A DNA stretch of 64,000 nt from Agrobacterium vitis. Its GTDB lineage: Bacteria; Pseudomonadota; Alphaproteobacteria; Rhizobiales; Rhizobiaceae. The DNA is taken from contig NZ_AP023272.1 of NCBI RefSeq assembly GCF_013426735.1, positions 1,036,501 to 1,100,500 on the forward strand, in the 5' to 3' direction. This document shows, piece after piece, positions 50,467-59,572 of this stretch. Both the position numbers and the translations under genes were made by a program. The stretch's first letter is position 1, and the number at the start of each line of letters is the position of its first letter. The notes beneath the pieces are model-generated. The model ran no database searches. It worked only from the letters and a program-made list of their open reading frames with translations, and was not told the DNA's origin.

Positions 50467-51825
50467 ATGTTGAGAATCACATATCTCGAGCTTCGAAATT
50501 TCCGGCGTTTCGAACGGTTCTCTATTGATTTTCACAATGAACTTACTGTCATCGTTGCACGCAACGGTCAGGGGAAAACCTCCGTCCTGGATGGCGTATC
50601 CATGGCACTTGGTACGTTTGTTGGCGCATTTGATCGCGGCAAAGCGCAAGGCATAGACAAAAGCGATGCGCGACTGGTCCGCATGGGCAACTCTTCAGAA
50701 AGTGCAACACAGTATCCGGTTTATTTGGAAGCTATTTTCGACGCTCCATCCATGAAAGTTGCCAGGGAGCTGACAGGGCCGAAGAACAAGACCACTGTAA
50801 AATCGGCCTCAGAAATTACTCGGTACGGCGAACATCTTCAGGCGTCAATTCGTACCGCAGAGCAAGTTCCTCTTCCAATTGTTGCTTATTACGGCGCTGG
50901 CCGTTTGTGGAAAGTCCACAAGAACATGGAGCGCAAACAGGTCGTCAGCGCAGATCGGACTATGGGTTATGAGGATTGCCTTTCGCCATCGTCCAATTTC
51001 GTCCAATGCCAGCAATGGATGGCGAAAGCGACCTTGGCGCGTCAACAGGAAATGGAATTGCCTGCGGACGAAAGGCCACTTGTCAGCATGGCGGACCGTA
51101 TCGGGGCTATTCAACATGCTGTTGATATTGTTCTCGAAAACGAAGGATGGTCGCGGTTTTCATACAGTTTTGCGCATGAAGAATTGGTGATGTTCAATTC
51201 CGATGCAGGCTTTATGCCAGTTAGTATGTTGAGCGACGGTGTTCGGGCCATGGTGTCGCTTGTGGCTGACATCGCTTTTCGCTGCGTTCGGCTCAACGGC
51301 TATATGGGCCGCGAGGCCATCGAGCAGACGTGCGGGATCGTTCTGATCGATGAAGTGGATATCCATTTACACCCTGCTTGGCAGCAAAGAGTTATCGGGA
51401 CAATGCGAAAGGCATTTCCCAACATACAATTCGTTGTCACGACCCACAGTCCTCAAGTTCTGACCAGTGTGGAGAATGCTTCCATCAGGATTATTGAAAA
51501 TGAATATCGAGATGGGTCGGGTACGCTCATCACAATCAGTCATTCCGTCGATATGCAAACAAAAGGCGTTGCCAGCTCTGATGTGCTCAGCCAAGTCATG
51601 GATGTCGACCCTTTTCCGCCACTGCCGATCGTTAAAGAGTTTCGGGAGTATAAAGATTTAATTCAACAAAATTATTACGATACACCAGAGGCTCTGGAAT
51701 TAAGGGGTAAATTGATTGATCTTTACGGGGAGAAGCATTTTTTTATATTGGAATGTGATCGACTTATTCGTTTGGCCAAATACCGCGCAACGCTGAAGCA
51801 GAAAGCGGATTCCAGACATGCATAA
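50467..51825 (+). CDS. ptuA: AAA/ABC-type ATPase of a Septu-like (PtuA) defence module
   Basis: A 452-aa protein of the SMC/OLD-like AAA_15/AAA_21 class. The N-terminus MLRITYLELRNFRRFERF is typical. Walker A is VIVARNGQGKTSVLDG, the ABC signature-like segment is MLSDGVRAMVSLVADIAF, Walker B is GIVLIDEVDIHLHPAWQ, and the switch histidine is in FVVTTHSPQVL. The C-terminal 100 residues are charged and helical. No TOPRIM domain is present, so it is not an OLD nuclease by itself. It overlaps the HNH gene by eight bases. Codon use is less GC-rich than the neighbours, suggesting horizontal acquisition. Confidence 0.87.
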   Translation: MLRITYLELRNFRRFERFSIDFHNELTVIVARNGQGKTSVLDGVSMALGTFVGAFDRGKAQGIDKSDARLVRMGNSSESATQYPVYLEAIFDAPSMKVARELTGPKNKTTVKSASEITRYGEHLQASIRTAEQVPLPIVAYYGAGRLWKVHKNMERKQVVSADRTMGYEDCLSPSSNFVQCQQWMAKATLARQQEMELPADERPLVSMADRIGAIQHAVDIVLENEGWSRFSYSFAHEELVMFNSDAGFMPVSMLSDGVRAMVSLVADIAFRCVRLNGYMGREAIEQTCGIVLIDEVDIHLHPAWQQRVIGTMRKAFPNIQFVVTTHSPQVLTSVENASIRIIENEYRDGSGTLITISHSVDMQTKGVASSDVLSQVMDVDPFPPLPIVKEFREYKDLIQQNYYDTPEALELRGKLIDLYGEKHFFILECDRLIRLAKYRATLKQKADSRHA

Positions 51826-52453
51826 GCTTGAGCGTGGCGAGGCTCCTACTTGCTTAAGCACATTTGACTACCGCGAAGGTCACCAGTGGGGTGATTTGAG
51901 CTCTGTGCAGAAGGCTGAGATTTGGCAGGCGTTGAACGCTATGCAAGGTCAAAGATGCGCCTATTGCGAAAAAGATATTGAAAACAAAGCGTGCCATATC
52001 GAACACTTCGTACAAAGGAGCCGCGATCCAGCTCTAACATTTGATTGGCGAAATATATTTGGTTCCTGCAATGAAAACGACTCCTGCGGAAAGCATAAAG
52101 ACCAAAAGGCTACTCCATACAGCATCGCCGACCTGGTAAAGCCTGATGATGAGGATGCTGAAGACTTGATTGTGTTTAATGCCTCCGGCAAATGCGCACC
52201 CCGTAAAGACCTCACGGAGCGGCAGCGTATTCGAGCATGCGAAACGATCCGAATCTTCAATCTGAATAGAATAAAGCTAGCGGACAGTCGGCGGTCGCAT
52301 CTGGAGGGCTACATTCAGACGGCTGAAGATCTGAAGAATATGATTGACGAATTTGGCGAAGGCGAGTGCCGTCCTTTAATCGAAGAGGAAATTCGACAGA
52401 TTGCGCATCTTCCTTTCGCGACGGCGATCAAGCATATTCTGATCGGAAATTAA
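51818..52453 (+). CDS. ptuB: HNH endonuclease of a Septu-like (PtuB) defence module
   Basis: A 211-aa protein. The HNH/His-Me finger site is RCAYCEKDIENKACHIEHFVQRSRDPALTFDWRNIFGSCNEND (read in parts): a CxxC zinc pair, the HIEHF catalytic block, then the N and a second CxxxCG element (DSCGKHKDQ). This layout matches the TIGR02646 family, known as the nuclease partner in Septu and in some retron systems. Translation is coupled to the ATPase by the ATGCATAA overlap. The C-terminal half is helical (RRSHLEGYIQTAEDLKNMIDEF). In Septu the ATPase restrains the nuclease until phage infection. Confidence 0.87.
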   Translation: MHKLERGEAPTCLSTFDYREGHQWGDLSSVQKAEIWQALNAMQGQRCAYCEKDIENKACHIEHFVQRSRDPALTFDWRNIFGSCNENDSCGKHKDQKATPYSIADLVKPDDEDAEDLIVFNASGKCAPRKDLTERQRIRACETIRIFNLNRIKLADSRRSHLEGYIQTAEDLKNMIDEFGEGECRPLIEEEIRQIAHLPFATAIKHILIGN

Positions 52454-52509
52454 AAGTCGGACTTGTTTGCCCGTTTTTTCTTCAAGCGACCACATCCGCC
52501 ACGACCACT

Positions 52510-52893
52510 CTACCCCTCCCGCCGTGACCCCGGCCTTGGTCGCAACGCATCCAGCGCGTCGGCATTGTCGCGACCCCAAGCATAGAGCATCTCGACCGGC
52601 TCGATGAACCGGCTGCCGAGCGGGGTCAGCCGGTATTCGACGGCGGGTGGAATGGTGGCCTGGACGTGGCGGGAGATCAGGCCGCTGGCCTCCATGTCTC
52701 GCAGGGTCTGGGTCAGCATTTTCTTGGAAATACCCGGCAGGCTGCGCAGCAGCACGCCGGTGCGGGCTGTCCCCCCATGGCGGGCATGCAGGGTGTGCAG
52801 CACCATGCTGGTCCATTTGGTGGAAAACAGTTCGAGTACGCGGCGCGGCGCACAATCTTCGCGCCATTCGGTTTCGGGCGTTCCTGGGTGCAT
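52510..52893 (-). CDS. HxlR-family transcriptional regulator
   Basis: A 127-aa winged HTH. Features are CAPRRVLELFSTKWTSMVLHTLHARHGGTARTGVLLRSLPGISKKMLTQTLRDMEASGLISR (read in parts) and PAVEYRLTPLGSRFIEPVEML, the classical HxlR layout with an N-terminal cysteine (EDCAPRR) that is often the redox or electrophile sensor. It is divergent from the SDR gene, with 92 bp between starts, and very probably represses it. The shared gap contains GGTACC and GGTGCC half sites. Confidence 0.92.
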   Translation of the reverse strand: MHPGTPETEWREDCAPRRVLELFSTKWTSMVLHTLHARHGGTARTGVLLRSLPGISKKMLTQTLRDMEASGLISRHVQATIPPAVEYRLTPLGSRFIEPVEMLYAWGRDNADALDALRPRPGSRREG

Positions 52894-52985
52894 GGTGGGT
52901 ACCTTTTGGTGTCTAGGCCCGTAAATGGTGCCGTCTTTTTTAAAGGCAAGAGGCGCCTACATGTCTGCCTTCAGACAGAAGGAGC

Positions 52986-54053
52986 ATGAAGATGGTTGGA
53001 TCAGCATTGGTTGTCGGCGCAAGCGGCATTGTTGGCAGCGCGACGGTGGATCTCCTGTTGGCGAAGGGATGGGCCGTGCACGGACTGGCCCGGTCGCCGG
53101 TTGCCAAAGACGGCATGCAGCCTGTGGTCGCCGATCTTCAGGATCGTGAGGCCACAGCGCGGGCTCTTTCCGACGTGAAGCCTGACGTGGTGTTCATCTC
53201 GACATGGGCGCGCCAGTCAAGCGAGGCGGAAAACATCCGGGTCAATGCGGCCATGGTCCGCAATGTGCTGGATGCGCTGCGTCCAGCCGGGTCCGTTGCC
53301 CATGTGGCCTTGGTCACGGGGCTCAAACATTATCTCGGTCCCTTCGAGGCCTATGGCAAGGGTACTCTGCCGCAGACACCATTCCGGGAAGATCAGGGCA
53401 GGCTGGATGTCGAGAATTTTTATTATGCGCAGGAAGATGAAGTGTTTGCCGCCGCAACGCGCGACGGATTTTCCTGGAGCGTGCATCGCCCCCATACGGT
53501 GATCGGCAAGGCAGTTGGCAATGCCATGAACATGGGGACGACGCTGGCGGTCTATGCGACGCTCTGCCGTGAAACCGGGCGGCCCTTCCGGTTCCCCGGC
53601 TCTGCCGTTCAATGGAACGGCCTGACGGATATGACCGATGCTGGCGTTTTGGCCGAACAATTGCTCTGGGCCGCAACGACCCCACAATGCCGCAACCAGG
53701 CCTTCAATGTGGTCAATGGCGATATCTTCCGCTGGAGCTGGATGTGGGGCCGGATTGCCAATTGGTTTGGGCTGGAACCTGCGCCGTTCGACGGCACGAT
53801 CCTGCCGCTGGAGCAGCAGATGGCAGAGGACGCCGCCATCTGGCGGGAGATTGCAGAGCGCCATGGCCTGATCGAAAAAGACCTGTCGCGCCTGGCCTCG
53901 CCCTGGCATACGGACGCCGATCTTGGGCGGCCGATTGAAGTGGTAACGGACATGAGCAAGAGCCGCGTCATGGGCTTTGACCGCTACCAGCCCACCGACG
54001 AGGCGTTTTTCACCCTGTTTGCGCAATTGCGTGGGGAAAGGCTTATTCCTTAG
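52986..54053 (+). CDS. Atypical SDR reductase (PRISE / progesterone 5-beta-reductase-like)
   Basis: A 355-aa protein with AAGGAG before the ATG. The Rossmann glycine motif is ALVVGASGIVGSATVDLL. The PRISE-type active site is suggested by VALVTGLKHYLGPF (Lys) and VENFYYAQEDEVF (Tyr), followed by FSWSVHRPHTVIGKAVG. Members reduce enones and related activated double bonds with NADPH. The usual Tyr-x-x-x-Lys is not kept, as expected for this subgroup. The divergent HxlR regulator suggests induction by an electrophilic or quinone-like compound. Confidence 0.88.
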   Translation: MKMVGSALVVGASGIVGSATVDLLLAKGWAVHGLARSPVAKDGMQPVVADLQDREATARALSDVKPDVVFISTWARQSSEAENIRVNAAMVRNVLDALRPAGSVAHVALVTGLKHYLGPFEAYGKGTLPQTPFREDQGRLDVENFYYAQEDEVFAAATRDGFSWSVHRPHTVIGKAVGNAMNMGTTLAVYATLCRETGRPFRFPGSAVQWNGLTDMTDAGVLAEQLLWAATTPQCRNQAFNVVNGDIFRWSWMWGRIANWFGLEPAPFDGTILPLEQQMAEDAAIWREIAERHGLIEKDLSRLASPWHTDADLGRPIEVVTDMSKSRVMGFDRYQPTDEAFFTLFAQLRGERLIP

Positions 54054-54112
54054 AATTTGCCTTAGGAGAAGGGTGGCGGATTTCCCGAAAGGCAAATGAA
54101 AATAAGAGATCT

Positions 54113-54356
54113 AGAGTCTGTCTGGTTAATTTCCAAAATACACTACGCAAAGGTTTTTCGGCTTCGCCGCCCCCTCATCCGGCTGCCGCCACCTTCTCCC
54201 CGATTGGGAGAAGAAGGAAAGAGCCGCAGCGTTTATGGCTTCCTCTCCCCAGCGGGGAGAGGTCCGCTGAGCGTAGCGGAGGCGGGGTGAGGGGGAACCC
54301 AGCACGCAAAGCTAAAGTGTTGTGTCCTGTGGTTCAGTCTAAACCAGACAGCCTCT
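54113..54356. repeat. 244-bp repeat block with terminal inverted repeats
   Basis: The ends are AGAGTCTGTCTGGTT (54113-54127) and AACCAGACAGCCTCT (54342-54356), inverted repeats with one mismatch over 15 bp. Inside lies a rhizobial-type palindromic repeat (54169-54297) with CCCCCTCATCC at one side and GGGTGAGGGGGAACC at the other, and internal CTTCTCCCC/GGGAGAAG and CTCTCCCC/GGGGAGAG hairpins. It looks like a MITE carrying, or made of, a mosaic element. It fills almost all of the gap between the SDR gene and soxG, which otherwise holds nothing recognised. Confidence 0.7.
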
Positions 54357-54374
54357 AAAGCCTGTCATCCCTGA

Positions 54375-54941
54375 TCACGCCGCGTCCGCCGCCCCTTCCT
54401 GCAACATGCCGAAGGCATATTCGGCAAAGGACCGCCAGCATTCCACCCGAAAAGCGTCCTCGCTCATCCGGTAGAGCACGATTTCGATCTTGCCGAATAC
54501 GGTGCGGGTGACGGCGCCGAGGGGGAAGGTTTTCAGCGACAGGTCGAGCGGGCAGGCGGCGTTGAGGGTTTGAACAGCGCCGGGGCCGGAGACCAGGATG
54601 GCGGTATTGCGGTGGGAAACATCGGTGGCGGAGTGAATGGTGCCGGAGGCAGCGCAGGCGGCGATGAGGTCCGCACCGTCTTCGTCGATGACAAGCCATT
54701 CGTCCGGGCCGAGCCAGAAGGCGAGGCGCGGACCTGCATGGGCGGAGGTTTTCGGTGCGGTCGGCAGGGTCAGACCAAGGGCTGAGGAAAGACCGGAGAC
54801 AGCATCCGCTCCGGCCCGCAGCGAGATGCGTGAGGCCGGTGCGGCTGGCGTCAACGCCACATGGGCGGAGCCGCCATAAGCACCGTCAAGAACCGATTTG
54901 CGGGTGGCGGACATGGCGCCGGAGGTGATTGGCTCAACCAT
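54375..54941 (-). CDS. soxG: Sarcosine oxidase gamma subunit
   Basis: A 188-aa protein of the SoxG family, whose fold resembles part of GcvT. Recognisable parts are ISLRAGADAVSGLSSALGLTLP, RLAFWLGPDEWLVIDEDGADL, ATDVSHRNTAILVSGPGAVQTLNAACPLDL and RVECWRSFAEYAFGML. The start overlaps the end of soxA by eight bases, so it is translated with it as the last gene of soxBDAG. It takes part in the heterotetramer that oxidises sarcosine to glycine and transfers the methyl group to tetrahydrofolate. Confidence 0.94.
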   Translation of the reverse strand: MVEPITSGAMSATRKSVLDGAYGGSAHVALTPAAPASRISLRAGADAVSGLSSALGLTLPTAPKTSAHAGPRLAFWLGPDEWLVIDEDGADLIAACAASGTIHSATDVSHRNTAILVSGPGAVQTLNAACPLDLSLKTFPLGAVTRTVFGKIEIVLYRMSEDAFRVECWRSFAEYAFGMLQEGAADAA

Positions 54942-57927
54942 GGATGCGGCTTCCTTCCTTGTCGTAAAAGACCATGTCGGTCACTTCCACGGCGATTGTC
55001 TTGTCAGGCATCGGCACATAGAGCGTTTCGCCCATCCGCGCCCGGCCACCGGCCACCGTGGCAATGGCAATCGATTGGCCAAGATTTTCCGACCAGTAGG
55101 ACGAGGTGACATGGCCCAGCATGGTCATCGGCTTGGGCTGGTTGGGGTTGGCAACAATCTGTGCGCCTTCTTCCAGCACGTCGTTCGGGTCTTTGGTCTT
55201 GAGGCCGACCAGTTGCTTGCGGCCTTCCTTCACCAGATCGGGGCGTTTGAGGCCGCGAATACCAACGAAATCGGCCTTTTTCTTCGAGACCGCCCAGCCG
55301 TAATTGGCATCATCCGGCGTCAGGGTGCCATCGGTGTCTTGGCCAACGATGATATAGCCCTTTTCGGCGCGCAGCACGTGCATGGTTTCGGTGCCATAGA
55401 GGCAGGCGCCCATGCTTTCTGCGCGCTTCCACACGGCTTCAAACACCGATGCGCCGTAATCGGCGGGCACGTTGATTTCAAAGCCCACTTCGCCCGTAAA
55501 CGACACGCGGAACAGCCGGGTTGGCACGCCGCAGAATGTGCCTTCAGCCACGCTCATATGTGGGAAGGCCTCGTTGGAAATATCAATGCCTTCCACGAAG
55601 GGTTCGATAATCTCTCTAGCCTTTGGTCCCTGCACGGCAATCACCGCCCATTGCTCGGAAGCGGAGGTGAGCCAGACGTTTAGCTCCGGGAATTCCGTTT
55701 GCAGATAATCTTCCATGTGGTTCAGCACGCGTGCCGCTCCGCCGGTGGTGGTGGTGACGTGGAAGCGGTCTTCGGCCAACCGTCCGACCACGCCGTCATC
55801 ATAGATAAAGCCGTCGTCGCGGGTCATGATGCCATAGCGGCATTTGCCGGGTTTGAGGCTATCCCATGGGTTGGTGTAGATCAGGTTGAGGAATTTGGCC
55901 GCATCTGGACCAACCACCTCGATTTTGCCCAGCGTTGAGGCATTGAACACGCCCGCAACCTCGCGAACGGTTTTGCACTCGCGGTTGACAGCGGCGTGCA
56001 TATCCTCGCCGGGCTTGGGGTAGTACCAGGCGCGTTTCCAATTGCCGACATCTTCAAAATCCGCGCCAAGGGAGGTTTCCAGATCATGCATTGGGGTTTT
56101 GCGCGTTGGGTCAAACAAGTCGCCACGCGAATGGTTGATCAGCGTGCCGAAGGTTACGGGCGTATAGGGGGCGCGGAAGGTGGTGAGGCCCACTTGCGGG
56201 ATCTCTTTGCCCAGCATTTCGGCGGCAATGGCCAGCCCGTGCATGTTGGACAGCTTGCCCTGATCGGACGCCATGCCATTGGTGGTAAAGCGCTTGATAT
56301 GCTCGATGGAATGCATGCCCTCGCGTACTGCCAGGCGAATGTCCTTGGCGCAGACATCGTGCTGGAAGTCGATAAAGGCTTTCACGGCATCATCAGGGCC
56401 AGCGCCTTCGGCAGCGCCAATCATGCCGCCCGTCCAAGCAAAGGCGTTGGCACCGCTTGGCGCGCTGCCGCTTTCGCCTTCTGCGCCGGCTTCTTTTGCC
56501 AGTCGTGCGCCTGCGGAATAGGCTTCCGCCAGCAGGTCGCTGAGATCATCCGTGCCGTTGCAGGCCCCGACGCAGATACTATCTTGCACGTAAATATCTG
56601 GCAGGAAGCGCTGGTTGGCGGCATCGAAACGCAGTTTTCCGCGTGATTGCGAGAACAGATGCACCGAAGGCGTCCAGCCGCCGCTCATCAGCAGCGCATC
56701 GACGGCCAGCTTGCGCCGATCAAAACCGCCCTTGCTGGCAATGGTGATGGACTTTAGCCGCAAACGTCCAGCGGTATCGAGAACGCAATGTTCGTTCAAA
56801 ACCTCAATGCCTGCGGCCTTGGCGTCAGCCAACACGCTTGCCCCCGGATTGCGGCGGCAGTCGATGATGGCCACCACCTGCACGCCCGCTTTTTTCAGGT
56901 CAATCGCCGTTTCATAGGCCGAATCATGGGCGGTGTAGACTGCCACTTTTGCGCCCACAGCCACGCCATAATGGTTGAGATAGGTGCGCGCAGCCGATGC
57001 CAGCATAATGCCGGGGCGGTCGTTGTTGGCAAACACCATGTGGCGCTCAATGGCACCTGTGGCCAGCACTACCTTTTTCGCCCGCACCTGCCATAGCCGT
57101 TCGCGGGGAAGGCCCTTGGCGGGTTTGGCGATATGGTCGGTGACACGCTCGGCAAGACCGAGGAAATTGTGATTGTAATAGCCAAACGCCGTGGTGCGGG
57201 TCAGCACGGTCACATTGTCCATGGCTTTCAATTTGGCCACGGTGGCTTGCGCCCAGTCATAGCCATTTTGGCCGTCAATCACGGCACCCGTATCATAATG
57301 GAAGGCACCGCCCATTTCCGGCTGTTCATCGCAGATAATCACGGAAGCGCCAGTTTCCGCCGCTGCAAGCGCAGCTGTCAGACCCGCCACGCCGCCGCCT
57401 ACCACCATCACGTCGCAATGGGCATAGCGGTTGGCGTAATGATCGGTGTCGTCTTCGGTTGGGGCCACGCCAAGGCCTGCGGCGCGGCGAATGATCGGCT
57501 CATAAATCTTATGCCAGAAGCTCGCTGGCCACATGAAGGTCTTGTAGTAAAACCCGGCGGCAAAGAACGGCGAGAGCAGGTCATTGACCGCGCCAATATC
57601 CATCGACAGCGACGGCCAGCGGTTTTGCGTCTGCACGCGCATGCCATCAAACACTTCCTGCACGGGAGCGCGCACATTTGGCTGACGCCGCGCACTGTCG
57701 CGGGAAATGTCGAGCAGCGCGTTTGGCTCTTCCGGGCCAGCAGTGAGAATGCCGCGTGGGCGGTGATATTTGAACGAGCGACCGACCAGATGAATGCCAT
57801 TGGCCAGCAGGGCTGATGCCACGCTATCACCCTCAATGGCGGTGAGAATGCGGCCATCCACGGTGAAACGCGCGGTTCTGGCGGGCGTCAGACGGCCCTT
57901 GCCGGGAATACGATTGGCACCGCTCAT
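54934..57927 (-). CDS. soxA: Sarcosine oxidase alpha subunit
   Basis: A 997-aa protein. The N-terminal 2Fe-2S-like fold RFTVDGRILTAIEGDSVASALLANG begins at about residue 20. The NAD-binding Rossmann motif VMVVGGGVAGLTAALAAAETGAS is at about 170, and IMLASAARTYLNHYGV and IYVQDSICVGACNGTDD follow. The C-terminal third (from about 610) is GcvT-like and binds tetrahydrofolate: TFRAPYTPVTFGTLINHSRG, GEVGFEINVPADYGASVFEAVWKRAES. Length is typical. It overlaps soxD by four bases and soxG by eight. Oxidative demethylation of sarcosine from glycine betaine, choline or creatinine. Confidence 0.97.
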   Translation of the reverse strand: MSGANRIPGKGRLTPARTARFTVDGRILTAIEGDSVASALLANGIHLVGRSFKYHRPRGILTAGPEEPNALLDISRDSARRQPNVRAPVQEVFDGMRVQTQNRWPSLSMDIGAVNDLLSPFFAAGFYYKTFMWPASFWHKIYEPIIRRAAGLGVAPTEDDTDHYANRYAHCDVMVVGGGVAGLTAALAAAETGASVIICDEQPEMGGAFHYDTGAVIDGQNGYDWAQATVAKLKAMDNVTVLTRTTAFGYYNHNFLGLAERVTDHIAKPAKGLPRERLWQVRAKKVVLATGAIERHMVFANNDRPGIMLASAARTYLNHYGVAVGAKVAVYTAHDSAYETAIDLKKAGVQVVAIIDCRRNPGASVLADAKAAGIEVLNEHCVLDTAGRLRLKSITIASKGGFDRRKLAVDALLMSGGWTPSVHLFSQSRGKLRFDAANQRFLPDIYVQDSICVGACNGTDDLSDLLAEAYSAGARLAKEAGAEGESGSAPSGANAFAWTGGMIGAAEGAGPDDAVKAFIDFQHDVCAKDIRLAVREGMHSIEHIKRFTTNGMASDQGKLSNMHGLAIAAEMLGKEIPQVGLTTFRAPYTPVTFGTLINHSRGDLFDPTRKTPMHDLETSLGADFEDVGNWKRAWYYPKPGEDMHAAVNRECKTVREVAGVFNASTLGKIEVVGPDAAKFLNLIYTNPWDSLKPGKCRYGIMTRDDGFIYDDGVVGRLAEDRFHVTTTTGGAARVLNHMEDYLQTEFPELNVWLTSASEQWAVIAVQGPKAREIIEPFVEGIDISNEAFPHMSVAEGTFCGVPTRLFRVSFTGEVGFEINVPADYGASVFEAVWKRAESMGACLYGTETMHVLRAEKGYIIVGQDTDGTLTPDDANYGWAVSKKKADFVGIRGLKRPDLVKEGRKQLVGLKTKDPNDVLEEGAQIVANPNQPKPMTMLGHVTSSYWSENLGQSIAIATVAGGRARMGETLYVPMPDKTIAVEVTDMVFYDKEGSRIHG

Positions 57928-58244
57928 TGCGCAGCTCCCTTGTTGTCGATGAGGGCTTGCACAGCTGCATCATCCGGCTTGGCTTCACCTGCCTTATAGG
58001 TCAGCAAAAACTTGTCGCTGACGGTATCGCGCACGGCATTGAAAAACCGCCCGCAGCCATGCAGGTGCCGCCAGCGCTCAAAGATGATTCCCTTTGGGTT
58101 ATCGCGTAAGAAAAAGAAGGCTTCGAATTCCTCATCAGAAATCTCGGCAATATTGGCTGGCCGCACAATATGCGCCTCGCCTGCACCGTGAAACTCCAGC
58201 TCAGCCCGCTCTTCTTGGCAATAGGGACATTTGATCAACAACAT
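57924..58244 (-). CDS. soxD: Sarcosine oxidase delta subunit
   Basis: A 106-aa protein. The zinc-binding CPYCQEERAELEFHGAG lies at the N-terminus and the third part of the site is probably HLHGCGRFFNAVRD. ISDEEFEAFFFLRDNPKGIIFERW is typical of SoxD. The end overlaps the soxA start by four bases. It stabilises the complex next to the alpha and beta subunits. The gap to soxB (74 bp) contains a short dispersed repeat. Confidence 0.95.
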   Translation of the reverse strand: MLLIKCPYCQEERAELEFHGAGEAHIVRPANIAEISDEEFEAFFFLRDNPKGIIFERWRHLHGCGRFFNAVRDTVSDKFLLTYKAGEAKPDDAAVQALIDNKGAAQ

Positions 58245-58269
58245 CTCGAAATCCCGCTCAATTTTTGTT

Positions 58270-58316
58270 TTTTCGTTCGATTTGTCCGAAAACCGGTTCC
58301 CACTTTTCGGATCTCA
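58270..58316. repeat. Short dispersed inverted repeat in the soxB-soxD gap, copy A
   Basis: TGTCCGAAAACCGGTTCCCA followed by CTTTTCGGATCTCACTTT contains CCGAAAA/TTTTCGG arms around ACCGGT. A related sequence (CCCGAAACCGGTTTCTACTTTTCGG) lies at 60474-60499. Both match a small repeat type frequent in rhizobia. Its place inside the sox operon could affect mRNA processing. Confidence 0.6.
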
Positions 58317-58318
58317 CT

Positions 58319-59572
58319 TTAGTGCGCAACAGCGGCAGCTGCCGCTTCATCAATCAACCGCCCGGTGCGGAACCGATCCAGCGTCAGGCCCTTGGCCAGC
58401 GCATGCGGCTCTCCCTTGGCAATCAGATGGGCAAACAGATTGGCAGACCCCGGCGTGGCCTTGAAGCCGCCCGTGCCCCAGCCGCAATTGACAAACAGGT
58501 TTGGCACGGGGGTTACGCTTTGAATCGGCGAGCGGTCAGCAGTGTTGTCGGTAATGCCACCCCATTGGCGCATCATCTTGACGCGGCGGAAGATGGGAAA
58601 AAGCTCGCAAATCGCATCCAGCGTGTGGGTGATGATTTGCAGGCCGCCTGTCTGGGAATAGGAATTATACTGGTCGGTGCCAGCCCCAATCACCAGCTCG
58701 CCCTTATCGGATTGCGAGATATAGGCGTGCACGGTGTTGGACATCACCACGCAAGGGAAAATCGGCTTCAGCGGTTCGGACACCAGCGCTTGCAACGGCG
58801 TGGAATGGATTGGCAGGCGCACATCGGCCATGCCCATCACCATGGAATTATGGCCGGAGGCCGAAACGCCAATCTTTTTCGCGCCAATAAAGCCCTTGGA
58901 GGTCTCAACCCCGGTCACTTCGCCGTTAGGACCACGGCGGATTGCCGTGACCTCACAATTTTGAATGATATGCACGCCGCGATCAGAGGCAGCGCGGGCG
59001 TAGCCCCACGCCACAGCATCATGGCGGGCTGTGCCACCGCGCCGTTGCAGGGCGGCTCCATTGATGGGGTAGCGGGCGGTTTTGGCAATATCCAGCGGCG
59101 GACAGAAGGCCTTGGCCTGTTCCGGCGTCAGCCACTCATTATCAATGCCATAGAGCGTGTTGGCATGAACATGGCGCTTAAAACTCTGCTTGTCATGCAC
59201 ATTGTGCGACAGCATCATCACGCCACGGGCCGAATACATCACATTGTAATTAAGCTCCTGGCTCAAGTCCTCCCAGAGTTTTAGGGAGTGCTCGTAAATG
59301 TCCATGCTCTCTTCATAGAGATAGTTGGAGCGAATGATGGTGGTGTTGCGCCCGGTGTTGCCGCCGCCAATCCAACCTTTTTCAATCACGGCAATATTGG
59401 TGATGCCATGTTCCTTGGCGAGATAGTAAGCAGCCCCCAGACCATGGCCGCCGCCGCCAATAATAATCACGTCATAGGATTTGCGTGGCTCTGGCGATGT
59501 CCATTGCGCACTCCAGCCGGTGTGAGCGCGAAGCGCTTCGCGGGCTACGGCAAAAACCGAATATTTGCGCAT
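58319..59572 (-). CDS. soxB: Sarcosine oxidase beta subunit
   Basis: A 417-aa protein, the first gene of soxBDAG, with AGGAGACG before ATG. The FAD-binding motif is YDVIIIGGGGHGLGAAYYLAKE at about residue 33. RRGGTARHDAVAWGYARAA contains the histidine that covalently holds FMN in SoxB. TGGFKATPGSANLFAHLIAKG near the end is the C-terminal flavin site. It oxidises the N-methyl group of sarcosine. The 458-bp gap upstream presumably carries the operon promoter, although none is clearly readable. Confidence 0.96.
   Translation of the reverse strand: MRKYSVFAVAREALRAHTGWSAQWTSPEPRKSYDVIIIGGGGHGLGAAYYLAKEHGITNIAVIEKGWIGGGNTGRNTTIIRSNYLYEESMDIYEHSLKLWEDLSQELNYNVMYSARGVMMLSHNVHDKQSFKRHVHANTLYGIDNEWLTPEQAKAFCPPLDIAKTARYPINGAALQRRGGTARHDAVAWGYARAASDRGVHIIQNCEVTAIRRGPNGEVTGVETSKGFIGAKKIGVSASGHNSMVMGMADVRLPIHSTPLQALVSEPLKPIFPCVVMSNTVHAYISQSDKGELVIGAGTDQYNSYSQTGGLQIITHTLDAICELFPIFRRVKMMRQWGGITDNTADRSPIQSVTPVPNLFVNCGWGTGGFKATPGSANLFAHLIAKGEPHALAKGLTLDRFRTGRLIDEAAAAAVAH

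Noticed and set aside
50328..52453. A retron (reverse transcriptase plus ncRNA) around the ATPase/HNH pair.
   Set aside because: No open frame with the YxDD or other reverse-transcriptase motifs was found on either strand nearby. The structured block alone is not enough to claim an msr/msd.
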